In this document: positions 43,664 through 53,426 of the stretch, piece after piece | Numbering within the stretch: position 1 is the first letter of the stretch | Layout: the number at the start of each line of letters is the position of its first letter | Origin: Alphaproteobacteria bacterium | GTDB taxonomy: Bacteria > Pseudomonadota > Alphaproteobacteria > Caulobacterales > Aquidulcibacteraceae | NCBI GenBank assembly: GCA_016124655.1 | Contig: WGNI01000001.1 | Coordinates: forward strand, 248,001 to 312,000 | Reading direction: 5' to 3' | DNA length: 64,000 nucleotides | Program-made: the position numbers and the translations under genes | The notes under the pieces: generated by a model | Database searches by the model: none | The model's input: only the letters and a program-made list of their open reading frames with translations | What the model was told of the DNA's origin: nothing

Positions 43664-44542
43664 ATGCGCGGCATCATTCTCGCCGGAGGAAGCGGCACAC
43701 GCCTGCACCCGCTCACGCTCGTCACGTCTAAGCAGCTCCTGCCTGTTTATGACAAGCCGATGATCTATCATCCGCTGACGACCCTGATGCTGGCGGGCAT
43801 TCGCGAAATTCTGATCATCACCACGCCGCACGATCTGCCGGGCTTTGAACGCGTGCTGGGCCGCGGAGAGCAATGGGGCGTTACGATTTCCTATGCGGAG
43901 CAACCGAGCCCGGATGGTCTGGCGCAAGCCTACATCATCGGCGCGGATTTCGTGCGCGGCCAACCTTCTTGCCTAATCCTTGGCGACAACATCATCTACG
44001 GGCACGGCCTGCCGGAAGCGCTGCGCCGCGCACGCGCGCAAGCGGAAAACGGCGCTGCAGTGTTTGCGTACCACGTGGAAGACCCGGAACGGTACGGCGT
44101 CATCACGTTCGATCAGACCGGCGTGGCGACAAGCATCGAAGAGAAGCCCAAGACCCCGCGATCAAACTGGGCCGTCATCGGGCTTTACTTCTACGACGCG
44201 GAGGTCGTGGATATCGCCGCATCGATCAAGCCGTCGCAGCGCGGCGAACTGGAAATCACCGATGTGAACAAGGCTTATCTCGATCGCCGAAAATTGCATG
44301 TGGAGCGGCTCGGCCGCGGGTTTGCGTGGTTCGACGCGGGCACGCACGAAGCGTTGTTGGAGGCTGCTGAATATGTGCGCGTGCTCGGCAAGCGTCAGGG
44401 GTTGAAGATCGCCTGCCCTGAAGAGATCGCGTTTCGCATGGGGCTGATCGACAGAACCGCGCTTGCCGCGGCGGTCGAGCGCTATGCCAAAAGCGGATAC
44501 GGCGCCTATCTGCGCGGGTTGTTGAGCGAAGCCAGCGCGTAA
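43664..44542 (+). CDS. rfbA: glucose-1-phosphate thymidylyltransferase
   Basis: First step of dTDP-L-rhamnose synthesis, joining glucose-1-phosphate and dTTP. The 292-residue protein begins [20 protein letters not shown], has [19 protein letters not shown], the metal-site Asp in [13 protein letters not shown], and [10 protein letters not shown], then [23 protein letters not shown] 43664 is preceded by AAGGAG. The 14-nt gap to rfbD and same orientation make it the last gene of the rhamnose operon. It converges on ccoS with 7 nt between stops. Confidence 0.97.
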   Translation: MRGIILAGGSGTRLHPLTLVTSKQLLPVYDKPMIYHPLTTLMLAGIREILIITTPHDLPGFERVLGRGEQWGVTISYAEQPSPDGLAQAYIIGADFVRGQPSCLILGDNIIYGHGLPEALRRARAQAENGAAVFAYHVEDPERYGVITFDQTGVATSIEEKPKTPRSNWAVIGLYFYDAEVVDIAASIKPSQRGELEITDVNKAYLDRRKLHVERLGRGFAWFDAGTHEALLEAAEYVRVLGKRQGLKIACPEEIAFRMGLIDRTALAAAVERYAKSGYGAYLRGLLSEASA

Positions 44543-44549
44543 CGCCGCG

Positions 44550-44699
44550 TCAGACGCCCTCTTCGTCTTCGATCAAGATGCGATGCTTGGAGCCTTCGAG
44601 GTCTTCGTACTGACCTGTGCGCAGGCTCCAGAAGAATGCAATGAGGCCCAGGCTGGCGAGAAACAGCGCTGCAGGGATCAGTACCAGCATGATGGTCAT
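44550..44699 (-). CDS. ccoS: cbb3 oxidase maturation protein CcoS
   Basis: A 49-residue protein. One transmembrane helix (IMLVLIPAALFLASLGLIAF, about 3-22) is followed by FWSLRTGQYEDLEGSKHRIL, which is the signature of CcoS, and an acidic end. CcoS is needed to put cofactors into cbb3 oxidase in Rhodobacter. Its ATG overlaps the ccoI stop (ATGA at 44696-44699). It is the last gene of the operon. Confidence 0.95.
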   Translation of the reverse strand: MTIMLVLIPAALFLASLGLIAFFWSLRTGQYEDLEGSKHRILIEDEEGV

Positions 44700-46945
44700 G
44701 GACGTACCCGCTCCGACTGCAACCGCAACGCATTGAGCGTGACGAGCATGGATGATCCCGACATCGCCAGCGCAGCGATCAGCGGTGTCAAAAGGCCTAC
44801 TGCGGCGAGCGGCGCGGCGACAATGTTGTAAACCGCGGAGAAGCGCAAATTCTCCAGCGCTCTGTCATGTGCACGGCGCGCGATGTCTATCGCCTCGACG
44901 AGGGGCATCAATTCTGCGCCCTGAAAGACGAGATCGGACGCGGCTTGGCTCACGTCCAGCGCTGCCCCCGGCGCTGCGGAGACATACGCTGCCGATAGCG
45001 CCGGCGCGTCGTTGAGACCATCGCCCACCATGAAGGGCCGCCGTCCAGCCTGGCGCAGCGCATCGACGCGCGCGGTCTTCTCCTGCGGAGACGCGCACGC
45101 GGTCCAGCGTTCGATGCCTGTCGCGCGCGCTGCGGCTTCCACCGCAGCGGGCCGGTCGCCGGAAATGAGTTCAACCGCTATGCCGCGCTGCTTGAGCGCA
45201 GCGACGACGCGCCGTGCATCCGGTCGCAGCGCATCTTCGAACACAAATCGCACGGCCGCATTCTCGCCGTCCGTGAACCACAGTTCCGGCGCGTCATCCT
45301 GGGCGTTCGCCTCGTCCGGCGCCGCGAACGTGCGTTTGCCCAGACGCAGTGCGCCAGCTTCCACGCCTTGGCCGGGCCGTTCGCGCACATCGGCTTGCAG
45401 CGGTCCCGGGCCAACGGCCTTCACCAGCGCACGCGCGAACGGGTGGCGCGACGCCCGCGCCAGCGTCGCGGCGCGCTCGAGCACGGCTTCGTCGAGGTGA
45501 GACTTCAAGCGCGGCCGGCCCAAGGTCAGCGTTCCGGTCTTGTCGAAGACGACTACGTCCACACGTGCGAGGCGCTCCAGCGCATTTCCCGCCTTCACGA
45601 GCACGCCACCCTTGAAGAGCCGCCCGGTGGCGACAATCTGAACGGCGGGTACCGCAAGCCCCAACGCACATGGGCACGTGATGATCAGTACGGCGGCAGC
45701 GTTCAAAACCGCCACACGCGCGCCGACATCGGAGACATCCCATCCGGCCATGTGCAACAGCGCTGGAGCAATCAGCCAGCCCAGAAAAGTCAGCGCTGCG
45801 AGCGAATGGACGACGGGCACGTAGAGCGCGGCGGCTCTGTCCGCGAGACGCACGAAACGCGCCCGCGATTGCTCACCCATCTCAATGAGGCGTGCGAGTT
45901 GGGCCAGAGTGGATTCCTGCGCTGTTGCGGTGGCGCGCATGACGAGCGGTTGCGTCAGATTGACGGCGCCGGCGAAGATACGCGTGCCGGGTGAGGCGGT
46001 CTGCGGCAGCGTCTCGCCCGTGAGCATCGCGCAATCAAGGTCCGACGCGCCGGTCTCGATCACGCCATCCACAGGCGCGCGATCTCCTACGGCAAGCTGC
46101 AGGCGATCGCCAATGTCGATGAGGCGAGGCGGAATCGGCGATATCCGCCGATCCGACTCAATGCGCAGAGCGGCGGCGGTTTGCAGCGCCAGCAAATCAC
46201 GCGCGGCGCCACGGGCATGCTCACGCAACCGATGGTCGAGATAGCGCCCGATCAACAAAAAGAAGAGCAACATGACCACGCCATCGAAATAGGCGTGTTC
46301 GCCATGGCGGGCTGTCTCGGACAAGCTCACGCCGAGCGTGAGCAGCACGGCGAGTGAAATCGGCACGTCCATATTGGCATGCCGTGCGCGCAGCGCGGTC
46401 CAAGCCGACTTGAAGAAAGGCTGGGCTGCGTACAGCGCCGCAGGCAGCGCGATCAATGCGGAAATCCAGTGTAGCAGCGTGCGTTCGCCTTCGCCCATTT
46501 CGCCGCGGCCCGACCAGATCGGCACAGAGAACATCATGATGTTCATCGCCGCAAACGCGGCTACGGCGAGACAGCGCAGGAGCCGCCTCCCCTCCTCATC
46601 GGTTTGCTGCGCGGCGCGTTCCGCATCGAAAGGTTTGACGTCATAGCCGAGTGCGATGACGGCCTCGGTCACCGCGTGCGGTTTGAGTTCGCCAGGCGCC
46701 CATGTCACGCGCAGGCGTTTTGTTGAAAGATTGAGCCGCGCCTCGATGACGCCCGGCATTGCGGTCAGCGCACGTTCAATCTTTTGAATGCAGCCGGCGC
46801 ATTTGGGGCCAGCCACGAAGAGTTCAAGCGTGTCGTTGCCGTCGTGATCGCGACGCATGAAAGCGGCTGCGTCGCGCTGGGCGCCAGGGTCATACGGCGT
46901 TGGGGGGGCTAACGCGCTGGGACCAAGACCTGCTATCGCCGCCAT
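44696..46945 (-). CDS. ccoI: copper-translocating P-type ATPase CcoI/FixI
   Basis: Exports copper to supply the CuB centre of cbb3 oxidase. The 749-residue protein has an N-terminal heavy-metal domain with CAGCIQKIE, eight predicted helices, the ion-site CPC in ITCPCALGLAVP (about 425), the phosphorylation motif DKTGTLTLG (about 467), and MVGDGLNDAPALSAAYVSA near the end. The CPC motif with the HMA domain and the position between ccoH and ccoS identify FixI/CcoI, not a general CopA. It overlaps ccoH by 13 bp. Confidence 0.95.
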   Translation of the reverse strand: MAAIAGLGPSALAPPTPYDPGAQRDAAAFMRRDHDGNDTLELFVAGPKCAGCIQKIERALTAMPGVIEARLNLSTKRLRVTWAPGELKPHAVTEAVIALGYDVKPFDAERAAQQTDEEGRRLLRCLAVAAFAAMNIMMFSVPIWSGRGEMGEGERTLLHWISALIALPAALYAAQPFFKSAWTALRARHANMDVPISLAVLLTLGVSLSETARHGEHAYFDGVVMLLFFLLIGRYLDHRLREHARGAARDLLALQTAAALRIESDRRISPIPPRLIDIGDRLQLAVGDRAPVDGVIETGASDLDCAMLTGETLPQTASPGTRIFAGAVNLTQPLVMRATATAQESTLAQLARLIEMGEQSRARFVRLADRAAALYVPVVHSLAALTFLGWLIAPALLHMAGWDVSDVGARVAVLNAAAVLIITCPCALGLAVPAVQIVATGRLFKGGVLVKAGNALERLARVDVVVFDKTGTLTLGRPRLKSHLDEAVLERAATLARASRHPFARALVKAVGPGPLQADVRERPGQGVEAGALRLGKRTFAAPDEANAQDDAPELWFTDGENAAVRFVFEDALRPDARRVVAALKQRGIAVELISGDRPAAVEAAARATGIERWTACASPQEKTARVDALRQAGRRPFMVGDGLNDAPALSAAYVSAAPGAALDVSQAASDLVFQGAELMPLVEAIDIARRAHDRALENLRFSAVYNIVAAPLAAVGLLTPLIAALAMSGSSMLVTLNALRLQSERVRP

Positions 46946-47421
46946 GACAGATCCGATTCAAAATCCAGCGCGTCCGTCGCCGTCTGCGCGTTCGCGCGCA
47001 ACCGCCAACGGCCGGGCGCCAAGTCGGAGGCAAGCGCTTGGTAACGACCATCGCCTAGATCAACAAACGAGACGGCGCGATCAAGATGGGCGTCCGTGGG
47101 GCGCTGCAAGGCTGCCGTCAGGTGTGCATTGCGAATGGGAAATCCATCGCGATCGCGGAGTTCCACCTCAATCGCAGCCTCGCCGTCCACTGCGCGGAGA
47201 TCCGCTGACACGCGCCAGCCCAATGCCTCCTGGGCCCGCCGTTTCGCCAGCGTCTCGTTGTATTGAAGCCCTTGCGCGTACGACCGCGGCACGTCCTCTC
47301 CCGGAAAGGTGCGCACTGCGATGGTGGCGAACGCAACATTGATTGCGATCACTGCCGCAAAGAACAGGAGCATCGCCGCGAGGACATGCGCTCCGCGAAT
47401 TTCCATCGGATGCGCCATCAT
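46933..47421 (-). CDS. ccoH: cbb3 oxidase assembly protein CcoH/FixH
   Basis: A 162-residue FixH-family protein. One N-terminal transmembrane helix (HVLAAMLLFFAAVIAINVAF) is followed by a periplasmic domain with YAQGLQYNETLAKRRAQEALGW, where the YNxxLA pattern is characteristic, and a beta-sandwich ending GRWRLRANA. It supports assembly of the oxidase. The start overlaps the ccoG stop as ATGA, and the stop lies within the start of ccoI. Confidence 0.94.
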   Translation of the reverse strand: MMAHPMEIRGAHVLAAMLLFFAAVIAINVAFATIAVRTFPGEDVPRSYAQGLQYNETLAKRRAQEALGWRVSADLRAVDGEAAIEVELRDRDGFPIRNAHLTAALQRPTDAHLDRAVSFVDLGDGRYQALASDLAPGRWRLRANAQTATDALDFESDLSWRR

Positions 47422-48908
47422 AGCGATCCTCCGGCAAGAAATGCGGATGCGCTCTCAGCCGTTTCTCCGGTTTCGAGATCGGAGATTGAAAAGCGCAAGC
47501 GATTCGATCCCTCGGGAACGCGGTTTGGCGCCACGACGTGGACACGGACGGTTGTCACGCTGTCGGCTTCCGCTGTCGCAATGGCGCGGCCTTGCGCGTC
47601 CAGTCTTGCCGCCTGCAAATGCGCCCCGTCCAGCCCTTCCACAGAGATCGCGACACGACGCGGCCGGTCGGACTTGTTCATCAGCTTGAGCGCGTAATCG
47701 TTGCGGAGCGAACCGTCGGCCAGGCGTACAAAAGGCGGGCTACGATCGCGGATCACGTTGATATCCAGACTGTGCCGCGTGGCCAGGCCATAGATCATGA
47801 TGGCTGCGACGATCGCCATCAGCACGCCGTAGAGCACCGTTCGGGGACGGATGAGCCGATAGCGGGTGTGCTTCTCGCCCTCGAGACGGCGGGCGATATT
47901 GGCGTAGCTGTCGTAGGCGATAAGGCCCTTTGGGCGATCCACCTTCGCCATCACGTCGTCGCACGCGTCGATGCACAACGCACAATTGATGCACTCGAGT
48001 TGGTCGCCGTCGCGGATGTCGATTCCTTGCGGGCACACCGCAATGCATTGGCGGCAATCGATGCAATCGCCGCGCAACTCCCAGCTCTGGCCGCGCTTGT
48101 GTGACCCCCGCGGCTCCCCGCGATCGCGGCGATACGTCACCGACAACGCATCCTTGTCGATCATCGCAGCCTGAATGCGCGGCCAGGGACACATGTAGGT
48201 GCACACTTGCTCCCGCATCGTGCCGGCCAGGACGTAGGTGGTGAACGTCAGCACACCGACGAACAGGTACGCAGACGGCGCGGCGGCGCCGGTGAACAGA
48301 TCGTGCAATAGGGAGGGCGCGTCCGCAAAGTAGAACACCCACGCCCCGCCGGTTGCGGCGGCAATGATCAGCCATGCGGCATGCTTGGCGACCTTTTTGC
48401 CAATTTTTCTGCGGCTGAACGGCGCGTTGGCCAGGCGCAAGCGCGCGTTCCGATCGCCCTCGATCAAGCGCTCCACGTGGATATAGAGGTCGGTCCACAC
48501 CGTCTGTGGACAGGCATATCCGCACCAGACGCGCCCGAACAATGCCGAGGATAGAAAGATGCCGAGCGCAGCAAGGACCAGAAGGCCTGTGATGTAATAG
48601 ACTTCCTGTGGCCACAATTCGATGAAGAAAAAATAGAATCTCCGGCCCTCGAAATCGACGAGTACGGCCTGATCCGGACGGCCCACGCCTCGATCCCAGC
48701 GCAGCCATGGCGTAATGTAGTAGATCGCCAGGAGAACGATCATCGCCTCCCACTTCAGTGTACGGAACGGGCCGTGCGCGAGCTTTGGGTGGATGGCTTG
48801 GCGCTTGGCGTAGAGCTGGCGGCGCGCTTTGGCGTTGACGGCTTCCGCGTCGATGGCGTGCGCGTCTTCTGCGTTGTCGGGCGCCGGCGCGAGTGCAGAA
48901 GGATCCAT
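47418..48908 (-). CDS. ccoG: cbb3 oxidase assembly polyferredoxin CcoG/FixG
   Basis: A 496-residue membrane protein with about five helices and a cytoplasmic double 4Fe-4S domain: CIDCRQCIAVCPQGIDIRDG and ECINCALCIDACDDVM. Upstream, CGYACPQTVWTDLY is the conserved RdxA/CcoG membrane motif. CcoG reduces Cu(II) for delivery to the oxidase (known from Rhodobacter work). The C-terminal part is a periplasmic immunoglobulin-like domain. It starts 10 nt after ccoP. Confidence 0.96.
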   Translation of the reverse strand: MDPSALAPAPDNAEDAHAIDAEAVNAKARRQLYAKRQAIHPKLAHGPFRTLKWEAMIVLLAIYYITPWLRWDRGVGRPDQAVLVDFEGRRFYFFFIELWPQEVYYITGLLVLAALGIFLSSALFGRVWCGYACPQTVWTDLYIHVERLIEGDRNARLRLANAPFSRRKIGKKVAKHAAWLIIAAATGGAWVFYFADAPSLLHDLFTGAAAPSAYLFVGVLTFTTYVLAGTMREQVCTYMCPWPRIQAAMIDKDALSVTYRRDRGEPRGSHKRGQSWELRGDCIDCRQCIAVCPQGIDIRDGDQLECINCALCIDACDDVMAKVDRPKGLIAYDSYANIARRLEGEKHTRYRLIRPRTVLYGVLMAIVAAIMIYGLATRHSLDINVIRDRSPPFVRLADGSLRNDYALKLMNKSDRPRRVAISVEGLDGAHLQAARLDAQGRAIATAEADSVTTVRVHVVAPNRVPEGSNRLRFSISDLETGETAESASAFLAGGSL

Positions 48909-48917
48909 CCTGTCGAC

Positions 48918-49862
48918 CTAGCGCAGCGCTGACTGCTGAACCGGTGCGGCCTCCGCAGGCGAAGCTTGCGGCGGCGTCGCGTCCGGCTCGCCGCCGCCGA
49001 GGTCGTGAACGTAATACGCCAAGGCGCGCAGCGTGCCTGCGTCAAAGCGTTGTTCCCATGCGGGCATGACGCCGCCGCGGCCAAGTTCGACTTGACGCCG
49101 GATCTCATCGCGCGACGCGCCATAGAGCCAGACATCATCACGCAAGCTCGGCGCGCCCAGCGTGCGATCACCGGCGCCGGCTCCGCCATGGCACAGCGCG
49201 CATTGTTGCGCGTAGACAGTTGCCCCGCGCGAAGCCGCGTTTGCATCCGCGTTGAGCCGTGCATTGGCGGAGGATATCGAGATCACGAATTCGGTCACGT
49301 CGCCGATCTCCTGACTTGTCAACAAGCGGTCGCGACCAAACGCTGGCATGGCCGACATTCGCGCTTGGGGATGATCAGAACGAATGCCGACTCGCAGCGT
49401 ATGCTCGATGTCGGCGATTGATCCGCCCCAGATCCACACGTCGTCGGCAAGGACGGGATAGCCGGGGGCGCCTGCGCCGCCTGCGCCGTGGCAGGTGCGG
49501 CAATTGTCGCCAAACACGGATTCACCCGCCGCGCGCGCGAACTCCTGAAGTGCTGGGTCGTTTGCAATGTCGGCCGCGGTTGCGGTCGCAAATCTTTGAA
49601 ACATCGCCGCGCGACCGGCTTCCAGGGCCTGGAGATCGCGCGCCACGTTGGCCCGATCGGACCAACCCAAGACGCCTTTGGTGTAGCCATTGCCGATCGG
49701 CCAAGCAGGCATCAAAATCCAATAGACGATGGCGATCGCGATGGTTGCGTAGAACACATGGAGCCACCAGCGCGGCAAGGGCGTATCCAGCTCTCTGAGG
49801 CCGTCCCATTCGTGTCCGGTGGTTTCCGTTCCACTGACGTGATCACGTTCACGCTTGGTCAT
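48918..49862 (-). CDS. ccoP: cbb3 cytochrome c oxidase subunit III (CcoP)
   Basis: A membrane-anchored dihaem cytochrome c that passes electrons to CcoO/CcoN. The 314-residue protein has an N-terminal helix after TPLPRWWLHVFYATIAIAIV, with the conserved WW, then two c-type haem motifs CRTCHG and CALCHG. Methionine ligand candidates lie in MSAMPAFG and GGVMPAWE. ATG 49862 overlaps the end of ccoQ by 14 bp. It ends with a Pro/Ala tail. Confidence 0.96.
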   Translation of the reverse strand: MTKRERDHVSGTETTGHEWDGLRELDTPLPRWWLHVFYATIAIAIVYWILMPAWPIGNGYTKGVLGWSDRANVARDLQALEAGRAAMFQRFATATAADIANDPALQEFARAAGESVFGDNCRTCHGAGGAGAPGYPVLADDVWIWGGSIADIEHTLRVGIRSDHPQARMSAMPAFGRDRLLTSQEIGDVTEFVISISSANARLNADANAASRGATVYAQQCALCHGGAGAGDRTLGAPSLRDDVWLYGASRDEIRRQVELGRGGVMPAWEQRFDAGTLRALAYYVHDLGGGEPDATPPQASPAEAAPVQQSALR

Positions 49863-50016
49863 CGTCAGCCTCGCGATCCAAAGGCGCGTGCGCAGCGCGA
49901 TTAAATGTGGCGCCATTGGCAGGCCAAACGGCGTAAAACAGTGCCGCGAGGAAGAGCGCTGTCAGCAGCGCCAGTCCCCAGGTTTGCGCAAAATGCGTTG
50001 CGGCTTCGTAGGGCAT
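49849..50016 (-). CDS. ccoQ: cbb3 oxidase subunit CcoQ/FixQ
   Basis: A 55-residue subunit with one helix (TWGLALLTALFLAALFYAVW, about 12-31), followed by PANGATFNRAAHAPL, typical of FixQ, and an acidic tail. It stabilises the complex. Its stop lies inside the start of ccoP, and it begins 5 nt after ccoO. Confidence 0.93.
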   Translation of the reverse strand: MPYEAATHFAQTWGLALLTALFLAALFYAVWPANGATFNRAAHAPLDREADDDQA

Positions 50017-50021
50017 CGCGC

Positions 50022-50765
50022 TCACCGCTGATTGTCAGGCGCTTCGGCCTGGAAGGCTTCAAAGTCCACGCCTGTCCCCAGCATCTGGAGGTAGGCGATT
50101 AGGGCGTCCATTTCGGTGACGCGGCGGGGATCGCCGTCAAAGTCGCGGATGTCGGCCGTGGGGTATCGCTTCGAAAAATCATATGCGTCTTCGCCGAGCG
50201 GCTCGGCCTGCGCACGCGCATCGGCGGCGGCGTTCACGAGCTGCGCATCGGTGTACGGCACGCGCAAAACACGATTGACCCGCAGATGCTCGCCCATCTG
50301 CGCGAGATCTAGTGGCTTCCGCGCAAGAAACGCGTAAGGCGGCATGACGGATTCAGGCACCACCGCTCGTGGATCCTCCAAGTGCGCGCGATGCCATTCA
50401 TCAGAGTAGCGTCCGCCCACGCGCGCCAGATCAGGACCGCTGCGCTTGGAGCCCCATTGAAAGGGATGATCGTACATGCTCTCCGCGGCCAACGAATAGT
50501 GGCCATACCGCTCCACTTCGTCGCGCAGCGGACGGATCATCTGCGAGTGGCACACATAGCATCCCTCGCGAATGTAGATTTGCCGTCCCGCGAGTTCGAG
50601 CGGCGTGTAGGGGCGCACGCCTTCAACGCGCTCGATGGTCGATTCGATGAAGAAGAGCGGCGTGATCTGCACCAGACCGCCGATCGACACGACGACCAAT
50701 ATGCCTATCAGGAGGATGAGAGAGTGGCGTTCAAACCAGCGATGGAAGCTCCACATGCGCCGCAT
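50022..50765 (-). CDS. ccoO: cbb3 cytochrome c oxidase subunit II (CcoO)
   Basis: A monohaem cytochrome c subunit of 247 residues. One N-terminal helix ([19 protein letters not shown]) is followed by [20 protein letters not shown] with the CxxCH haem site and a conserved Met, then the block [20 protein letters not shown] and MPPYAFL with a likely axial Met. It starts 2 nt after the ccoN stop; GGAATAGGG precedes it. Confidence 0.97.
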   Translation of the reverse strand: MRRMWSFHRWFERHSLILLIGILVVVSIGGLVQITPLFFIESTIERVEGVRPYTPLELAGRQIYIREGCYVCHSQMIRPLRDEVERYGHYSLAAESMYDHPFQWGSKRSGPDLARVGGRYSDEWHRAHLEDPRAVVPESVMPPYAFLARKPLDLAQMGEHLRVNRVLRVPYTDAQLVNAAADARAQAEPLGEDAYDFSKRYPTADIRDFDGDPRRVTEMDALIAYLQMLGTGVDFEAFQAEAPDNQR

Positions 50766-50767
50766 CC

Positions 50768-52423
50768 CTATTCCGCCGCCACCGCGACGCCAGAAACAGG
50801 CGCGTCGCCTACACGCTGTTGCGCGGGCTCATCGCTGGTCGCGGTGCGCCACAGATTGTAAGCCATGATCAACGCGCCGAGCAGGAATAGCGTCCCGCCG
50901 AGCGCGCGGATGATGTAGTAAGGGTGCATGGCCTCCACGGTTTCAACGAACGCGTATTCCAGGAAGCCGAATTGGTTGTAAGCGCGCCACATCAAGCCTT
51001 GCATGACGCCTGCGACCCACATCGACGTGATGTAAAGCACGATGCCGATTGTGGAGAGCCAGAAGTGCCACTCCACGAGCGCCGCGGAAAATAGACCCTT
51101 CCGCCGCCACAGCCACGGCGTCAGGCAATAGAGCGCGCCGAAACTCACGAAGCCGACCCATCCCAATGCGCCGGAGTGGACGTGACCGATTGTCCAGTCG
51201 GTATAGTGCGACAGTGAATTCACCGCGCGGATCGACATGACGGGCCCTTCGAACGTCGACATGCCGTAGAACGCGACGGAAACGACGAGCATGCGCAGGA
51301 CCGGATCGGTGCGGAGTTTGTCCCAGGCGCCAGAGAGCGTCATAAGGCCGTTGATCATGCCGCCCCAGCTCGGCATCCAGAGCATGATGGAGAACGTTGC
51401 GCCGAGGGTCTGGGCCCATTGCGGCAGCGCGGTGTAGTGCAAATGATGCGGGCCTGCCCAGATGTAGAGAAAGATTAGGGCCCAGAAGTGGATAATCGAC
51501 AAGCGATAGGAATAGACGGGCCGATCCGCTTGTTTTGGAATGAAATAGTACATGATGCCGAGGAAGCCGGCGGTGAGAAAGAAGCCGACGGCGTTGTGGC
51601 CGTACCACCATTGCGTCAGCGCATCCTGCACGCCGGAGAACAAAGAATAGCTGAACCAGCCCGTGAAGCTGACCGGGATTGCCAGATTATTGATGATGTG
51701 CAGCATCGCGACGGTGACGATGAACGCCAGGTAGAACCAGTTGGCGACATAGATGTGTTTTTCCTGGCGTCGCCAGATGGTTCCCAGAAAGACTAGAAGG
51801 TACGCGACCCACACGATGGTTAGCCAGATGTCGGTGTACCAGGGCAGTTCAGCGTATTCCTTGCCCTGGGTGACGCCCAGCAAGTAGCCCGTGCCCGCCA
51901 GCACGATCACAAGCTGGAATCCCCAGAAGACAAACCAGGGCCACAAGCCGCCGGCTAGGCGTGCGCGGCATGTGCGCTGAACGACGTAGAAGCTCGTCGT
52001 GATCAAGACATTGCCGCCAAATGCGAAAATCACGGCGTTGGTGTGCAATGGCCGCAATCGGCCGAAATTGGTCCAACCCCATTGCTCAAAATAGAAGAGG
52101 TTTGGAAACGCGAGCTGAAAGGCGATGATGACGCCGACCAGAAATCCCGCAATGCCCCAGAACATCGACGCTACGACGCCGGCCTTGATCACGTCATTCT
52201 GGTATTTTGTGCGAACATCTTCGTTGCTTCCCGACGCGACCGACCCCACCAGCATGAAGGCGCCGCCTAGGAGTGCAATGATCGCGGTCCACATCTGAAT
52301 TTCGAACGCGGCGTCGGTTGCGCGCGCGGCACCCCAAATCGTGTAGCAAAGCGCACAGAAAACGATAAGAGCAATGAAGAAGGCGTCAAAGCGATTCTGT
52401 GACGACCTGGCGGCAGCTCCCAT
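50768..52423 (-). CDS. ccoN: cbb3 cytochrome c oxidase catalytic subunit I (CcoN)
   Basis: The catalytic haem b/b3-CuB subunit, 551 residues with about 12 helices. Histidine ligands occur in [34 protein letters not shown], the [18 protein letters not shown] block (CuB pair) and [23 protein letters not shown] 52423 is preceded by GGGGGAG and is preferred over TTG 52438. It heads a 7.9-kb minus-strand run ccoN-O-Q-P-G-H-I-S. An FNR/FixK-type box lies about 84 nt upstream. Confidence 0.97.
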   Translation of the reverse strand: MGAAARSSQNRFDAFFIALIVFCALCYTIWGAARATDAAFEIQMWTAIIALLGGAFMLVGSVASGSNEDVRTKYQNDVIKAGVVASMFWGIAGFLVGVIIAFQLAFPNLFYFEQWGWTNFGRLRPLHTNAVIFAFGGNVLITTSFYVVQRTCRARLAGGLWPWFVFWGFQLVIVLAGTGYLLGVTQGKEYAELPWYTDIWLTIVWVAYLLVFLGTIWRRQEKHIYVANWFYLAFIVTVAMLHIINNLAIPVSFTGWFSYSLFSGVQDALTQWWYGHNAVGFFLTAGFLGIMYYFIPKQADRPVYSYRLSIIHFWALIFLYIWAGPHHLHYTALPQWAQTLGATFSIMLWMPSWGGMINGLMTLSGAWDKLRTDPVLRMLVVSVAFYGMSTFEGPVMSIRAVNSLSHYTDWTIGHVHSGALGWVGFVSFGALYCLTPWLWRRKGLFSAALVEWHFWLSTIGIVLYITSMWVAGVMQGLMWRAYNQFGFLEYAFVETVEAMHPYYIIRALGGTLFLLGALIMAYNLWRTATSDEPAQQRVGDAPVSGVAVAAE

Positions 52424-52500
52424 GCGCAACTCCCCCAAAGCGCGCTCTTGCGCGCCTCCAGAATTGAGACTGCGGATATCAGCGCCCGTGGATCGTGCGA

Positions 52501-52514
52501 TTGATCTGGCTCAA
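52501..52514. promoter_or_regulatory. FNR/FixK-type box upstream of ccoN
   Basis: TTGAT-CTGG-CTCAA matches the consensus TTGAT-N4-ATCAA except for one base. Its centre is about 84 bp upstream of the ccoN ATG, compatible with the usual -40 position. It also lies about 55 bp before the small divergent membrane-protein gene. fixK is encoded 2.5 kb away. Confidence 0.75.
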
Positions 52515-52561
52515 GTGTGCGCAGACGGGCCGCGCTACAAACCGCCGCATCGGGGGGCGAC

Positions 52562-52849
52562 ATGATCAATGCACAACAGCGAAATGTCTTCGCGACGGCG
52601 CTCATGGCTTTGTCCGCGGCGTGGCCCGGCGCTCTGTGCTTTGTGACGGACGCGCTACGAACGCCGATTGAGCGTGCGCTTGCTGCAGCGTGGTGCGGCG
52701 AAGGGCCCGCCGCGTACGTGCTTCTGGGTCACTGCCCTGCATGCTGGCTGGGCAGCGCGTTGTTGTTCTGCGCGGCATGCGCTGTTTACGCCAGTCGTCC
52801 CTATTCTTCGGCTGATTGGGTGCGGGCGGCTAAGGCCTTTCCAGCATGA
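52562..52849 (+). CDS. small membrane protein of unknown function
   Basis: A 95-residue protein with two hydrophobic segments (about 8-30 and 50-75), the second preceded by GHCPACWLGSALL with a CxxC pair. ATG 52562 has a G-rich stretch before it. I do not recognise the family. It is divergent from ccoN across the FNR/FixK box and converges on fixJ with a 20-bp overlap, so it may be oxygen-regulated (inference from position). Confidence 0.55.
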   Translation: MINAQQRNVFATALMALSAAWPGALCFVTDALRTPIERALAAAWCGEGPAAYVLLGHCPACWLGSALLFCAACAVYASRPYSSADWVRAAKAFPA

Positions 52850-53426
52850 GCGCCATGCGCACGAGGTCGGACAGCGTATCGGCCTGCATCTTCGTCATGA
52901 CGTTTGCGCGGTAGATCTCCACCGTGCGTGGGCTGATGCCAAGCTTCAACGCAGCGGATTTGTTGGACTCGCCTGCGGCCACCGCTTCGAACACTTCCTT
53001 CTCACGCGCGGTCAGCAAAGCCGCACGCTCGGCGATCTCGCTGTGGACCGAGACGATCTCGCTTTGTGACAGCGCTGTGCGCACCGCGCGCAACAGCGCG
53101 TGATCCTGGAACGGCTTCTCCAGAAAATCGACGACGCCCGCCTTCATGGCCTGCACCGCCAAGGCCACATCGGCGTGGCCGGTCAAGACGATGACAGGCC
53201 GTGCGATGCCGCGTTGTTTCAATGCCTCGATCAGCTCCAATCCGCTCATGGCGGGCATGCGCACGTCGGTGAGAATGCATCCCGGCTCCAATGCGTCGCC
53301 ACGATCGAGCAATGCGATAGCGCTGTCATAGGGGCGCGAGGCAATGCCGTCGGTCTCCAAGAGAAAGACAATGGATTCGCGCATCGCGGCGTCGTCGTCG
53401 ACGACATGAACAAGATGCTCAGCCAT
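52830..53426 (-). CDS. fixJ: response regulator FixJ
   Basis: A 198-residue two-domain regulator. The receiver domain has the acidic pocket VHVVDDDAAMRES, phospho-Asp54 in LTDVRMPAMSGLEL, and VLTGHADVALAVQAMKAG, then KPF. The LuxR-type HTH is at about 135-195: LLTAREKEVFEAVAAGESNK, then SAALKLGISPRTVEIYRANV. This is the FixJ subfamily. The start ATG 53426 overlaps the end of fixL by 8 bp. With fixL it should switch on fixK under low oxygen. Confidence 0.95.
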   Translation of the reverse strand: MAEHLVHVVDDDAAMRESIVFLLETDGIASRPYDSAIALLDRGDALEPGCILTDVRMPAMSGLELIEALKQRGIARPVIVLTGHADVALAVQAMKAGVVDFLEKPFQDHALLRAVRTALSQSEIVSVHSEIAERAALLTAREKEVFEAVAAGESNKSAALKLGISPRTVEIYRANVMTKMQADTLSDLVRMALMLERP

